Positions 17,463-26,832 of a DNA stretch of 64,000 nucleotides are shown in pieces. Made by a program: the position numbers and the translations under genes. The stretch covers positions 2,407,001 to 2,471,000 of the forward strand of contig NZ_CP115159.1 of the NCBI RefSeq assembly GCF_027594425.1. Direction: 5' to 3'. The notes under the pieces were generated by a model. It saw only the letters and a list, made by a program, of their open reading frames with translations. It did no database searches and was not told the DNA's origin. Position 1 is the stretch's first letter; each line of letters begins with the position of its first letter. The stretch is from Zunongwangia sp. HGR-M22. Its GTDB lineage: Bacteria > Bacteroidota > Bacteroidia > Flavobacteriales > Flavobacteriaceae.

Positions 17463-17828
17463 CTATTGATTTTTAATTCTGTCGTCGATGATTTTTCGTA
17501 ATTCTTTTAATTCTGATTCAGATAAGTCGGTTTCTTCCGTAAAGAAAGAAGCAAATTGGGCAGCAGAATTATTGAAGAAATTTTTGATGAGTCCGTTCAT
17601 CTGTTTAGAGAAATAATCTTCCTTTTTCACTAATGGAAAATACTCTCTAGATCGGCCATATTGTACAAAATCAATAAACTTCTTATCTCGCATGCGCTTC
17701 AATAAAGTAGCTACTGTGGTTGTTGCCGGTTTTGGTTCGGGATATTCGTCAATCAGATCTTTCATAAAAGCTTTTTTCAGCTTCCATAATATTTGCATTA
17801 GTTGCTCTTCTGCATTGGAAAGTTTCAT
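17463..17828 (-). CDS. BlaI/MecI/CopY-family transcriptional repressor
   Basis: The 121-residue protein has an N-terminal winged helix (about 1-75; LSNAEEQLMQILWKLKKAF, KPATTTVATLLKRMRDKKF, YFPLVKKEDY) and a C-terminal dimerisation helix. BlaI-type repressors bind TACAnnTGTA palindromes and are inactivated by cleavage when the partner M56 protease is triggered. The gene is 3 bp upstream of the M56 gene and has two matching operator sequences in its promoter, so the pair very likely regulates itself. Other targets in the genome are unknown. Confidence 0.92.
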   Translation of the reverse strand: MKLSNAEEQLMQILWKLKKAFMKDLIDEYPEPKPATTTVATLLKRMRDKKFIDFVQYGRSREYFPLVKKEDYFSKQMNGLIKNFFNNSAAQFASFFTEETDLSESELKELRKIIDDRIKNQ

Positions 17829-17851
17829 TTTTTTACTTTATTAGAATTAAC

Positions 17852-17892
17852 TCTACAAATGTAGAATATAATTTTAATTCTACAAACATAGA
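17852..17892 (-). promoter_or_regulatory. BlaI-type double operator overlapping the blaI promoter
   Basis: There are two palindromes 27 bp apart: TCTACAAATGTAGA (17852-17865, a perfect TACAnnTGTA) and TCTACAAACATAGA (17879-17892, imperfect). On the minus strand TTTG (17886-17883), 19 nt, and TACATTTG (17863-17856) form an ideal Bacteroidota promoter. The -33 element lies inside the second palindrome and the -7 element inside the first. A bound repressor would therefore cover both promoter elements. Confidence 0.82.
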
Positions 17893-17911
17893 GCTAATAT
17901 TTAACAAAAAA

Positions 17912-17930
17912 CCATCTGGTTTTCAGATGG
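17912..17930 (-). terminator. terminator after the NTF2-like gene
   Basis: A 7-bp stem CCATCTG / CAGATGG is followed on the minus strand by a T run. It ends the lpx/efp transcription direction before the BlaI pair. Confidence 0.82.
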
Positions 17931-17938
17931 CTTCACTA

Positions 17939-18310
17939 TTATTCGTTTGGCAACTGACTTATTTGTGAGCCTTGGTAAAGTAAATTATCTTTTAAATGCC
18001 AGATGGTCATAAAATGTGCAAGTGGAAGTTCTTCTTCAGGATTTTCTATAGTTCTAACGTGATAGGTATAATAGATCACCACCTTCTGGTCTTCCTTAAT
18101 AGTTTCTTTAATCTCTAAGCGGAGTGCCTCGTAAGTTGTAGTCATTTCCGTTAAGAGCTCACGCATTCTAGTTTTATTAAGCTGGCGATATCCAGTGCTG
18201 CTATGCCAATCTAAACTCATATCAGCGTGCATCAATTTTAGCGCCTCCTCGGGATCATTCGAAAATAATTTATAAAATTGTTCTACTAACTTCTTGCCTT
18301 TTAAACTCAT
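17939..18310 (-). CDS. NTF2-like (SnoaL-type) small protein
   Basis: The 123-residue protein has the cone-shaped NTF2-like pattern: N-terminal helices (KKLVEQFYKLFSNDPEEALK), a D-W-H segment, and a beta-rich second half (KVVIYYTYHVRTIEN, AHFMTIWHLKDNLLYQ). Such domains bind small hydrophobic ligands or act as enzymes on them, and the family alone does not give a function. It begins 4 bp after the second lpxD-like gene and is likely co-transcribed with it. Confidence 0.75.
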   Translation of the reverse strand: MSLKGKKLVEQFYKLFSNDPEEALKLMHADMSLDWHSSTGYRQLNKTRMRELLTEMTTTYEALRLEIKETIKEDQKVVIYYTYHVRTIENPEEELPLAHFMTIWHLKDNLLYQGSQISQLPNE

Positions 18311-18314
18311 GTGC

Positions 18315-19250
18315 TTATTTTTTATTTGAATTCTTCATAAATTCAGGTAATTTTTTTAGATAAGCCTGTTCTACTAAATACGAACGCATTTCTTGTAGTG
18401 GAGTACCCCAATACGTAACTCCCGGTTTAGAGTTTTTAGTAACACCGGTTTGCCCCATCATTATAGAACCTTTGGCTATAGTAACATCGCTTCTTACCCC
18501 TACTTGGCCCCAAAGTGTAACCTGGTCTTCAACAATTACGCAACCAGCAATACCAACTTGTGAAGCTATAAGACATTTCTCACCAATAACAGTATCATGC
18601 CCCACCTGAACCAAATTATCTATTTTAGTCCCTCTTTTAATTAAAGTATCTCCTGTTACCCCGCGATCTATAGTGCAGTTACAACCAATTTCTACATCAT
18701 TTTCTAAAACTACGCGACCGCTAGAAAGCAAGCGATCAAAACCTTCTAGACGAGTTTTATAATAAAAAGCATCTCCGCCAATTACAGTACCAGCCTGAAT
18801 AATCACATTATCGCCTATTATCGTATGATCGTTTATGCTAACGTTAGCATCAATTCTACAATTTTTACCGATAATTACATTGTTCCCTATAAAAGCTGTT
18901 GGTTGAATATGAGTCCCCTGCCCTATTTTTGCTGAAGAAGCTATTTTTTCAGTCGCTTTTTCAAAAGGTTTAAAATATTTAGCAAGCTTATTAAAGTCCC
19001 TGAAAGGATCATCTGAAATTAGCAAAGCTTTTCCTTCTGGACATTCAACTTCCTTATTAATTAGAATAACGGTAGCAGCAGAGTTTAGTGCTTTATCATA
19101 ATATTTGGGATGGTCTACAAAGACAATATCACCTGCAGTAACAACATGAATCTCGTTTATTCCTTCTACCGGAAAATTTCTATCGCCAACAAATTTGCAC
19201 GAAATGATCGTGGCAATTTGCTCTATGGTATGTGTTTGTGGAAACTTCAT
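18315..19250 (-). CDS. second LpxD-like acyltransferase (UDP-3-O-acylglucosamine N-acyltransferase family)
   Basis: This is a left-handed beta-helix hexapeptide-repeat acyltransferase with an N-terminal LpxD-type uridine-binding domain (about 1-100; IVFVDHPKYYDKALNSAATVIL). The hexapeptide coils span about 105-285. The catalytic-type QVGHDTVIGE segment near 214 is present. At 311 residues it is shorter than the lpxD product encoded at 22083-23111 and quite different from it in sequence. It may acylate a different sugar nucleotide or serve as an alternative LpxD. It follows efp after an intervening terminator. Confidence 0.82.
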   Translation of the reverse strand: MKFPQTHTIEQIATIISCKFVGDRNFPVEGINEIHVVTAGDIVFVDHPKYYDKALNSAATVILINKEVECPEGKALLISDDPFRDFNKLAKYFKPFEKATEKIASSAKIGQGTHIQPTAFIGNNVIIGKNCRIDANVSINDHTIIGDNVIIQAGTVIGGDAFYYKTRLEGFDRLLSSGRVVLENDVEIGCNCTIDRGVTGDTLIKRGTKIDNLVQVGHDTVIGEKCLIASQVGIAGCVIVEDQVTLWGQVGVRSDVTIAKGSIMMGQTGVTKNSKPGVTYWGTPLQEMRSYLVEQAYLKKLPEFMKNSNKK

Positions 19251-19267
19251 CTAATTATTAAATATAA

Positions 19268-19299
19268 AAAAAGGAAAGATAAATTTACCTTTCCTTTTT
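19268..19299 (-). terminator. efp terminator
   Basis: An 11-bp stem AAAAAGGAAAG / CTTTCCTTTTT with a T run on the minus strand lies 20 bp after the efp stop codon. The second lpxD-like gene starts 17 bp further on, so read-through or an unseen promoter is needed for it. Confidence 0.75.
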
Positions 19300-19318
19300 C
19301 AATTATTAGTTATAAAAC

Positions 19319-19885
19319 TTATTCTTTAATTCTTTCTTTGTAAGTTCCTTTTTCTGTTTCGATTCTAATCTTATCACCTTCATTTATAAACAAAGGAACG
19401 TTAACCTCAGCTCCAGTCTCTACGGTTGCAGGTTTAGTAGCGTTTGTTGCTGTATTTCCTTTAACACCAGGCTCGGTATGCGCAACTTCTAGAACTACGC
19501 TTGCAGGCATCTCTGTAGAAAGCGGCATATTATCTTCAGTATTGATTATAACAGTTAGCACTTCGCCTTCTTTAAGTAATTGCGGCATATCCAAAGCACT
19601 TTCTAGAAGTCTTATTTGTGTATAATCTTCTACATGCATAAAATGATAAAACTCCCCATCCTGATACAAAAACTGATATTTATGTGTTTCTACACGAACA
19701 TCATCAATTTTGTGTCCTGCTGAAAATGTATTATCAACAACCTTTCCTGTGGTTACACTTTTTAATTTAGTTCTAACAAAAGCTGGACCTTTACCCGGCT
19801 TTACATGAAGAAATTCAACAATCTTATAAATATCGTGGTTATATCTTATGCAAAGTCCGTTTCTAATATCGCTTGTACTGGCCAT
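19319..19885 (-). CDS. efp: translation elongation factor P
   Basis: EF-P binds between the P and E sites of the ribosome and relieves stalling on proline runs. The 188-residue length and three beta-barrel domains (KOW-like, OB and C-terminal) are standard. The tip of the functional loop reads HVKPGKGPAFVR, placing Lys32 at the site that other bacteria modify. This is the lysine type rather than the arginine (rhamnosylated) type. No epmA/epmB is nearby. It is 12 bp downstream of lpxA and is probably co-transcribed with the lipid A genes. Confidence 0.96.
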   Translation of the reverse strand: MASTSDIRNGLCIRYNHDIYKIVEFLHVKPGKGPAFVRTKLKSVTTGKVVDNTFSAGHKIDDVRVETHKYQFLYQDGEFYHFMHVEDYTQIRLLESALDMPQLLKEGEVLTVIINTEDNMPLSTEMPASVVLEVAHTEPGVKGNTATNATKPATVETGAEVNVPLFINEGDKIRIETEKGTYKERIKE

Positions 19886-19897
19886 TCATTTAATTTT

Positions 19898-20683
19898 TTA
19901 GTTCGAGCTGAAATATCCCTTCATGATACCTCGCTGCGAGTTTTTAATAAATTCTAATATTTCGTCACGCTCGGCTGTGGCCTGCATTTCAGCTTCAATA
20001 ATGGTTACAGCCTGCGTATTGTTATAATTTCTTTGATATAAAATTCTATAAATATCCTGAATTTCTCTAATCTTCTCAGTAGTAAATCCTCTTCTTCTAA
20101 GACCTATAGAATTGATACCCACGTAGGAAAGTGGCTCACGACCGGCTTTTACAAATGGTGGTACGTCTTTTCTAACCAATGATCCACCAGTTACAAAGGC
20201 ATGCTTACCTATGCTACAAAACTGTTGGATTGCAGCCATTCCTGCAAGCACAACATGATCGCCTACATTTATATGTCCTGCTAAGGTACTATTATTGGAA
20301 AAGATACAATTATCACCCACAATACAATCGTGAGCAATATGGCAGTACGCCATAATCCAGCAATTATTACCTATCACAGTTTTCATTCGATCTGATGTTC
20401 CTCTATTGATGGTAACACACTCTCTTATTGTTGTATTATCTCCGATGATGGTAGTGGTATCCTCGTCATCAAATTTTTTATCCTGTGGAATTGCAGATAT
20501 TACCGCACCAGGAAAAATACTACAATTTTTCCCTATGCGTGCTCCCTCCATAATGGTTACATTAGAGCCTATCCAGCTTCCTTCGCCAATAACCACATTA
20601 TTATGAATCGTTGCAAATGGCTCAATTACCACATTTTTGGCAATTTTCGCTCCCGGATGCACATATGCTAAAGGTTGATTCAT
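19898..20683 (-). CDS. lpxA: acyl-ACP--UDP-N-acetylglucosamine O-acyltransferase
   Basis: LpxA starts lipid A synthesis by 3-O-acylation of UDP-GlcNAc. The 261-residue protein has a left-handed beta-helix of hexapeptide repeats (about 1-190) and a C-terminal helical domain. The catalytic His lies in the CHIAHDCIVGDN segment, and the GGSLVRKDVPPFVKAGREPLSYVG block is diagnostic. It sits 6 bp after the lpxC-fabZ fusion and 12 bp before efp. Confidence 0.96.
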   Translation of the reverse strand: MNQPLAYVHPGAKIAKNVVIEPFATIHNNVVIGEGSWIGSNVTIMEGARIGKNCSIFPGAVISAIPQDKKFDDEDTTTIIGDNTTIRECVTINRGTSDRMKTVIGNNCWIMAYCHIAHDCIVGDNCIFSNNSTLAGHINVGDHVVLAGMAAIQQFCSIGKHAFVTGGSLVRKDVPPFVKAGREPLSYVGINSIGLRRRGFTTEKIREIQDIYRILYQRNYNNTQAVTIIEAEMQATAERDEILEFIKNSQRGIMKGYFSSN

Positions 20684-20689
20684 TATTTT

Positions 20690-22090
20690 TTATTTTGATT
20701 TTACAATTTGTGCCATTAAAATAGCCTCTGTAGCCAGCTTTCCATTTGCATATGCATACGCCTGCATTTGGCAAATACCTCTTCTAATTGGCGCTAAAAG
20801 TTCTAATTTAAATATTAAAGTGTCCCCAGGTACTACTTGCTGCTTAAATCTTACATTATCAATTTTCATAAAATACGTAAGATAGTTTTCTGGATCTGGT
20901 ACAGATTTTAGCGCTAATATACCACCCGTTTGTGCCATAGCTTCTACTTGCAGAACACCTGGCATTACAGGTTTACCTGGGAAATGCCCCACAAAGAAGG
21001 GCTCATTCATTGTAACGTTTTTAACCCCCACAACAGTAGAATCTGTCAATTCGTAAATTTTATCTACAAGTAAAAACGGTGAACGATGCGGAAGCGTTTC
21101 CATAATGTCGTTAACGTCCATTATTGGCTTCGCATTTAAATCGACTTTTGGTACTTTATTACGCTTCTCTTCTTTTATAAATTTCGCCAGTTTTTTAGCA
21201 AACTCAGTATTCACATAGTGTCCTGGTTTGGTAGCGATAACTTTACCTCTTATTCTAGTACCAATAAGTGCTAAATCTCCTAAGACATCTAATAATTTAT
21301 GCCGTGCTGCTTCATTAGGATAATGTAGTGTAAGATTATCTAAAATTCCATTAGGTTTTACCGAAATTTCGTCACGATTAAACGCTACTCGTAATTTCTT
21401 TAAAGTATCCTCGCCAATTTCTTTATCTACATAAACTATAGCATTATTTAAATCACCACCCTTAATTAAGCCGTGTTTTAATAACTCTTCTATTTCATGA
21501 AGAAAGCTGAAGGTACGCGCGTTCGATATATTATCTTTAAATTCTGAAACGTGTTCTATAGAAGCATTCTGCGTTCCCAAAACTTTAGTTCCAAAATCAA
21601 CCATTGTAGTAACTTTGTAAGTATCTGCAGGCATCACTACAATTTCACTGCCAGTTTCTTCGTCACGATAGCAAATTACCTGATTGATTACATACTCCTC
21701 TTTATCTTTATCCTGCTCTTTGATGCCAGCGTTCTCTAAAGCTTCTACAAAGTATTTTGATGAACCATCCATAATTGGTGGTTCTGAAGCATCCAATTCA
21801 ATAATAATATTGTCGATTTCTAATCCTACACATGCGGCAAGCACATGTTCTGAAGTTTGAATTTTAACTCCGTTCTTTTCAAGATTTGTTCCTCTTCTAG
21901 TATCAACAACGTAAGTTACATCGGCTTCTATAGTAGGTTCTCCTTCAAGATCTACTCTTTTAAAGACGTAACCTGTATTCTCTGGCGCTGGTTTAAAGGT
22001 AAGTTTTACTTGTTTTCCTGTATGCAGTCCTACTCCTTCGAGTGAAACTTCATTTTGAATAGTTTGCTGCTTAAATACTTTTTCAGCCAT
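20690..22090 (-). CDS. lpxC/fabZ: bifunctional UDP-3-O-acyl-N-acetylglucosamine deacetylase / 3-hydroxyacyl-ACP dehydratase
   Basis: This 466-residue fusion is typical of Bacteroidota. Residues 1 to about 305 are LpxC, the zinc deacetylase that commits the cell to lipid A, with [28 protein letters not shown] and the [14 protein letters not shown] zinc motif. Residues from about 320 are FabZ, a hot-dog-fold dehydratase of fatty-acid synthesis, with [11 protein letters not shown] and the catalytic His/Glu in [20 protein letters not shown]. The fusion ties lipid A output to fatty-acid supply. The start overlaps the end of lpxD by 8 bp. Confidence 0.97.
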   Translation of the reverse strand: MAEKVFKQQTIQNEVSLEGVGLHTGKQVKLTFKPAPENTGYVFKRVDLEGEPTIEADVTYVVDTRRGTNLEKNGVKIQTSEHVLAACVGLEIDNIIIELDASEPPIMDGSSKYFVEALENAGIKEQDKDKEEYVINQVICYRDEETGSEIVVMPADTYKVTTMVDFGTKVLGTQNASIEHVSEFKDNISNARTFSFLHEIEELLKHGLIKGGDLNNAIVYVDKEIGEDTLKKLRVAFNRDEISVKPNGILDNLTLHYPNEAARHKLLDVLGDLALIGTRIRGKVIATKPGHYVNTEFAKKLAKFIKEEKRNKVPKVDLNAKPIMDVNDIMETLPHRSPFLLVDKIYELTDSTVVGVKNVTMNEPFFVGHFPGKPVMPGVLQVEAMAQTGGILALKSVPDPENYLTYFMKIDNVRFKQQVVPGDTLIFKLELLAPIRRGICQMQAYAYANGKLATEAILMAQIVKSK

Positions 22091-23111
22091 TCTTATTTAC
22101 TTTTTTATCCAACTGATGTAATAAATCAACAGTTTTAGGTAAGTTTTTAAAATGAATAAAGGATTTATTAAAATCTGAATATCCTATAGCCGGTGAGCCT
22201 TGTAACACTTCATCATCTTTAACATTTCGACCAATACCACTTTGTGCCTGGATTTTAGCTCTATCTCCTATAGTAATATGCCCCACAATACCAACCTGGC
22301 CACCAATAATACAGTTTTTGCCAATTTTAGTAGAACCGGCTACACCTGTTTGTGCGGCAATTACCGTATGCTCGCCAATTTCTACATTATGCGCTATTTG
22401 GATATGATTATCCAGTTTCACTCCTTTTCTTATGATCGTAGATCCTAAGGTTGCTCTATCTATAGTTGTCCCGGCACCTATATCAACGTTATCTTCAATA
22501 ATAACATTTCCTATTTGCGGTACTTTAGAATATTCTCCTTTCTCGTTCGGACTAAATCCAAATCCATCAGCGCCTATAATACATCCACCGTGTAAGGTTA
22601 CATTTTCACCAATAACGGTTTCCGAATATACTTTTACTCCTGCAAATAATGTTGAATTATCGCCAATTACCGTATTGTCGCCTACATAGGCGTAAGGATA
22701 AATCTTCACATTATTACCTATTTTCACATTATCTCCCAAATAGGTAAATGCTCCCAAATAAATATCTTCACCATATTCTGCAGAATCTGAAATATAACTA
22801 GGTTTCTCAATACCGCTTTTGCGAAGTTTTACCTGATTGTAGTATTCTAATAAAGTAGAAAATGCTTTATAGGCATCCTTTACTTTAATAAGTGTAGTAT
22901 TAATAGGCTCATCTGCTTCAAAGCTATCATTAACAATAGTAATTGATGCTTTTGTGCTATATATATACGAGGTATACTTAGGATTGCTTAAAAAAGTAAG
23001 CGATCCTTCTTTTCCTTCTTCAATCTTAGCCAATTCTGAAACCTCTGCATCGGGATTACCTTCTATTGTCCCTTCGAGAATTTCGGCTATTTGTGATGCT
23101 TTAAATTTCAT
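22083..23111 (-). CDS. lpxD: UDP-3-O-(3-hydroxyacyl)glucosamine N-acyltransferase
   Basis: LpxD adds the N-linked hydroxyacyl chain in the third step of lipid A synthesis. The 342-residue length, N-terminal uridine-binding domain (about 1-100), hexapeptide beta-helix (about 105-300) and catalytic His in [16 protein letters not shown] match canonical LpxD. The C-terminal helix ([18 protein letters not shown]) is also usual. It overlaps lpxC-fabZ by 8 bp and follows the HD-domain gene by 24 bp, so translation of these genes is probably coupled. Confidence 0.96.
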   Translation of the reverse strand: MKFKASQIAEILEGTIEGNPDAEVSELAKIEEGKEGSLTFLSNPKYTSYIYSTKASITIVNDSFEADEPINTTLIKVKDAYKAFSTLLEYYNQVKLRKSGIEKPSYISDSAEYGEDIYLGAFTYLGDNVKIGNNVKIYPYAYVGDNTVIGDNSTLFAGVKVYSETVIGENVTLHGGCIIGADGFGFSPNEKGEYSKVPQIGNVIIEDNVDIGAGTTIDRATLGSTIIRKGVKLDNHIQIAHNVEIGEHTVIAAQTGVAGSTKIGKNCIIGGQVGIVGHITIGDRAKIQAQSGIGRNVKDDEVLQGSPAIGYSDFNKSFIHFKNLPKTVDLLHQLDKKVNKNG

Positions 23112-23135
23112 TCTGGCAAAAGTAAAAAAAATGAG

Positions 23136-24365
23136 TTAATGTTTCGACTTAGGATAACATATATAAAATTTAGTCACAGTTTTTGATAATGCTTTCAAAT
23201 TAAGCTGGTCAGAAACTTTAATTACATCATTAATCTTTCCGTTTTTATGAAGAATATTGATATTATTCTTTTCTCTTGTATAGGCCAGATTTGCGATTTC
23301 CCCCGTAAAAACAAAATAAGAAGCTTCTTTATCAGATAAGTTATACTTCTCTTTCAGTTGTGTGGTATGTTTTTCAATTTTAGCTGAAGACGGTTTTTTC
23401 TTCTTCAATTTAACTTTTAAAAGATCGCGATTAATCACCATTTTACATAAACTGCTCAAAATAAAGTCTTCGTGATTCATCCATTCTTTCATTGCAAGGA
23501 CAATATCATAATCGTCAAGGCAAGCAAAAATCTTTAAGGTTTCAGTATCAAAACTTTCTGCGGTGACTTTATTTTCTAGAAAATAGCTAAGTGCTTTACT
23601 TGCGTTCAGCGAAGTACCGCTGGCCGTTAATTCTTTTGCTCTCTTTAGCACTCTAATTAAAAGCTGTTCTGCTACTAAACTTGTTTTATGCAAATACACC
23701 TGCCAATACATTAACCTTCTGGCTACCAGAAATTTTTCTACAGAATAAATTGCTTTTTCTTCTAGCACCAATTCGTTATTCACCACATTCAGCATCGTGA
23801 TTAATCGATCACTATTAATATTTCCTTCAGTAGTACCCGTATAAAAACTATCTCTCTTTAGATAGTCAAGTCGATCCATGTCTAACTGACTTGTGATTAA
23901 CTGGTACATGAACTTTTTTGGATAATTTCCAGTAAAAATCTCGATCGCCAGCGTTAAATTTTGGTTAAAAACCTCATTCAATTCTTTCATAAAAAGCAGC
24001 GAAATAGACTCATGATCGACGCCTTCAACAATGGTATGTTCCATGGTATGTGAGAAAGGACCATGACCAATATCATGCAATAAAATGGCAATTTGCAGAG
24101 CTTCCTCTTCTTCATCACTTATCTCAACTCCCTTAAAGCGAAGGATTCGTACTGCTTTTTGCATTAAGTGGACACATCCTAATGCGTGATGGAATCTTGT
24201 ATGATGTGCGCCCGGATATACCAAATAAGATAATCCCATTTGAGATATTCTACGCAATCTTTGGAAGTAGGGATGCTCGATAATATTAAAGATCCGCTGA
24301 CTTGGTATGGTAATAAATCCGTAAATTGGATCGTTTAGAATCTTGAGTTTGTTTTGTGAAGCCAA
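23136..24365 (-). CDS. HD-domain phosphohydrolase (dGTPase/SAMHD1-like)
   Basis: The 409-residue protein has the metal-binding HD signature: His residues in GAHHTRFHHALG, then HD in LLHDIGHGPFSHTMEH, and the later Asp in TSQLDMDRLDYLKRD. The family includes dNTP triphosphohydrolases, but the substrate of this subgroup is not established. The frame starts at TTG (24365), because an in-frame TAA lies two codons upstream and the conserved NDPIYGFITIP motif begins at about residue 11. It is the first gene of the lpx cluster, divergent from porX. Confidence 0.92.
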   Translation of the reverse strand: MASQNKLKILNDPIYGFITIPSQRIFNIIEHPYFQRLRRISQMGLSYLVYPGAHHTRFHHALGCVHLMQKAVRILRFKGVEISDEEEEALQIAILLHDIGHGPFSHTMEHTIVEGVDHESISLLFMKELNEVFNQNLTLAIEIFTGNYPKKFMYQLITSQLDMDRLDYLKRDSFYTGTTEGNINSDRLITMLNVVNNELVLEEKAIYSVEKFLVARRLMYWQVYLHKTSLVAEQLLIRVLKRAKELTASGTSLNASKALSYFLENKVTAESFDTETLKIFACLDDYDIVLAMKEWMNHEDFILSSLCKMVINRDLLKVKLKKKKPSSAKIEKHTTQLKEKYNLSDKEASYFVFTGEIANLAYTREKNNINILHKNGKINDVIKVSDQLNLKALSKTVTKFYICYPKSKH

Positions 24366-24489
24366 GCTTTATTTAATTATATGGTAGAACAAAAATAGAC
24401 ATTGAAGCTCTATTGGATCAATTTATATCCAAAAAGAGCAATAAAAATTAAAAATATAAATTTTTAACCGGCTTATAAATTAATCTAGC

Positions 24490-26040
24490 ATGAATAATAT
24501 CAAAATACTATGGGTTGACGATGAAATCGACCTTTTAAAACCACATATTTTATTTCTAGAATCTAAAAACTACGAGGTATCCACTTGCCAAAGTGGTACT
24601 GAAGCTATTGAGAAGATAGACGAAGAACGCTTCGATATTGTTTTTTTGGATGAAAATATGCCCGGCTTAACAGGTCTGGAAACCTTGTCTGAAATAAAAG
24701 AAAAACAGGCCAATATTCCCATTGTGATGATCACAAAAAGTGAGGAAGAGTATATTATGGAAGAGGCAATAGGCTCTAAAATTTCAGATTATCTAATAAA
24801 GCCCGTAAATCCAAATCAAATCCTGCTTTCTATAAAGAAGAATTTAGATCATTCTCGACTAATTTCTGAAAAAACCACTTCTAATTACCAGCAGGAATTC
24901 AGAAAAATCGCAATGGATTTAATGAATGTGAATACCTATGAAGATTGGACCGATATGTACCAACGTCTAATCTACTGGGAACTTCAATTAGAAAATATAG
25001 AAGATAGTAGTATGTTCGAAATTCTTGAAACTCAAAAACAAGAAGCCAATAATCAGTTTTGTAAGTTTATCGATAAAAATTATCCTAAATGGTTTAAAGA
25101 TAACGCAGAGGCACCTACGATGTCTCACACACTTTTTAAAAGAAACATACTTCCTGAAATTAATAAGGAGCAACCCACTTTATTGGTAGTAATCGATAAT
25201 TTACGTTATGACCAGTGGAAAACATTTGAGCCAATTATAGCCAATCATTATAAAAAAGAGAAAGAACAGCCGTTTTGTAGCATTTTACCTACTGCAACTC
25301 AATACGCCCGTAATGCTATTTTTTCTGGTTTGATGCCTAGTGAAATGGAAAAGCTCTATCCTCAGTATTGGAAAAATGATACCGATGAAGGTGGAAAAAA
25401 TAATTTTGAAAATGAATTTCTAACCGAACAATTGAAGCGTTTAGGAAAAGATATTAAACACGAATATCACAAAATAAGCAATCTAAAAGCCGGTAGAAAA
25501 TTAGTTGAAAACTTCAAAACTCAAAAAAACAACGATTTAACTGTTGTGGTTTATAACTTTGTAGATATGCTTTCCCATTCTAAAACCGAGATGGAAGTAA
25601 TTAAAGAGTTAGCCTCTAATGATAAATCGTATCGATCTTTAACAGAAAGTTGGTTTAAAAATTCGCCACTTTTAGAAATTATACAGCAAGCGCAGCAGTT
25701 AGGATTCAAATTGATCGTCACCACAGATCATGGAACAATTAACGTTAAAAATCCAAGTAAAGTAATAGGTGATAAAAACACAAGTTTAAATTTAAGGTAC
25801 AAAACTGGTAAAAGTCTTACCTACGAGAAAAAAGATGTTTTGGCTGCTAAGGAACCTAAAACCTTGCATCTACCAACTCTTAATATGAGTAGTTCCTTTA
25901 TTTTTGCCAAAGGTGATTTATTCTTTGCCTATCCTAATAATTATAATCATTACGTAAGTTACTTTAGAAACACTTACCAACATGGCGGAGTATCTTTAGA
26001 AGAAATGATTATACCATTTGCCGTTCTTTCGCCAAAATAA
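24490..26040 (+). CDS. porX: PorX: response regulator with PglZ phosphatase-like domain (type IX secretion)
   Basis: Residues 1-120 form a CheY-like receiver with the acidic pocket Asp10/Asp11, the phospho-acceptor Asp54 (IVFLDENMPG) and Lys103 in LIKP. Residues from about 160 to the end form a PglZ/alkaline-phosphatase-like domain (VVIDNLRYDQW, LPTATQYARNAIFSG, VTTDHGTINV). PorX works with the histidine kinase PorY and sigma factor SigP to control type IX secretion, and its output domain has been shown to act on oligonucleotide second messengers. The 516-residue length is exact for PorX. No kinase gene is nearby, as usual. A terminator follows. Confidence 0.95.
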   Translation: MNNIKILWVDDEIDLLKPHILFLESKNYEVSTCQSGTEAIEKIDEERFDIVFLDENMPGLTGLETLSEIKEKQANIPIVMITKSEEEYIMEEAIGSKISDYLIKPVNPNQILLSIKKNLDHSRLISEKTTSNYQQEFRKIAMDLMNVNTYEDWTDMYQRLIYWELQLENIEDSSMFEILETQKQEANNQFCKFIDKNYPKWFKDNAEAPTMSHTLFKRNILPEINKEQPTLLVVIDNLRYDQWKTFEPIIANHYKKEKEQPFCSILPTATQYARNAIFSGLMPSEMEKLYPQYWKNDTDEGGKNNFENEFLTEQLKRLGKDIKHEYHKISNLKAGRKLVENFKTQKNNDLTVVVYNFVDMLSHSKTEMEVIKELASNDKSYRSLTESWFKNSPLLEIIQQAQQLGFKLIVTTDHGTINVKNPSKVIGDKNTSLNLRYKTGKSLTYEKKDVLAAKEPKTLHLPTLNMSSSFIFAKGDLFFAYPNNYNHYVSYFRNTYQHGGVSLEEMIIPFAVLSPK

Positions 26041-26079
26041 AATTTTTAATAAATAACCGTAATTAAACATGCCTAACCT

Positions 26080-26102
26080 AACCTGATAGTCTCTATCAGG
26101 TT
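26080..26102 (+). terminator. porX terminator
   Basis: A perfect 10-bp stem AACCTGATAG / CTATCAGGTT with a 3-nt loop is followed by a T run, 39 bp after the porX stop. Confidence 0.9.
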
Positions 26103-26137
26103 TTTTGGTATATTTGAAAAATTAAATAATTGGTAAA

Positions 26138-26542
26138 ATGGAGTTGAAATATCATTTGTCGGAGATCGATAAGGCTATTGAATTCATTCTGAAAAACACA
26201 ACTAGTAAGACAATTCTCTTTTATGGAGAAATGGGCGCTGGTAAGACAACATTAATCAAAAAGCTCGTAAATAAGCTAAGTATTGAAGATCGGGTATCCA
26301 GTCCTACTTTCTCTTTAGTTAATGAATATAAATCTGAAACTGAAACTGTTTTTCATTTCGATTTTTACCGTATAGATGAAGAAAATGAGGCTTATGATAT
26401 TGGATTTGATGATTATTTAGAACAACCGGGATGGAAATTTATTGAGTGGCCACAAAAAATTACAAATCTTTTACCAGAGAAACACCAGAAATTGGAGCTA
26501 CAAAAAATAAATCCAGAACTAAGATTGTTAAAGTTGAGTTAA
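26138..26542 (+). CDS. tsaE: tRNA threonylcarbamoyladenosine biosynthesis ATPase TsaE
   Basis: TsaE is the small ATPase that, with TsaB and TsaD, completes t6A at position 37 of ANN-decoding tRNAs. The 134-residue protein carries the P-loop GEMGAGKTT (30-38), the SPTFSLVNEY segment, the HFDFYRI motif and FIEWPQKI near the end. It lies between porX and ald in the same direction, after the porX terminator. Confidence 0.95.
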   Translation: MELKYHLSEIDKAIEFILKNTTSKTILFYGEMGAGKTTLIKKLVNKLSIEDRVSSPTFSLVNEYKSETETVFHFDFYRIDEENEAYDIGFDDYLEQPGWKFIEWPQKITNLLPEKHQKLELQKINPELRLLKLS

Positions 26543-26772
26543 TAAAATGTGAAAATGTTTATTTTTGATATATGATTTTAGCCAATAACGCATTAGCAAT
26601 TACTGAGTTTTTACTAAATAATGAGTCATATAAAAATGCCAAAAGTATTTTATTTTAAGCATAACAGTTAAAAAAATATTAATCTGTAAAAATTTTACAA
26701 AATCTATCGAAATCCGCTAAAAAGCCGCAAAAGTACAATTAATGTATTTACTAATAGAAGGTTATATCGTAG

Positions 26773-26780
26773 TAGGTTTG
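26773..26780 (+). promoter_or_regulatory. predicted promoter of the small-peptide/membrane-protein pair, -7 element
   Basis: TAGGTTTG matches TAnnTTTG and lies 53 bp before the small-peptide ATG at 26833. No clear -33 element is seen. The rest of 26543-26832 is AT-rich and, apart from an unconvincing 28-codon frame, holds nothing I can identify. Confidence 0.4.
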
Positions 26781-26832
26781 TATCAGAAACAAAACGAAAT
26801 ACGATTTAAAAATATTATTAAAACTACCTATT

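Noticed and set aside
26572-26658. 28-codon frame (MILANNALAITEF...) after tsaE
   Set aside because: It is too short, has no promoter, ribosome-binding or terminator support, and no recognisable feature.
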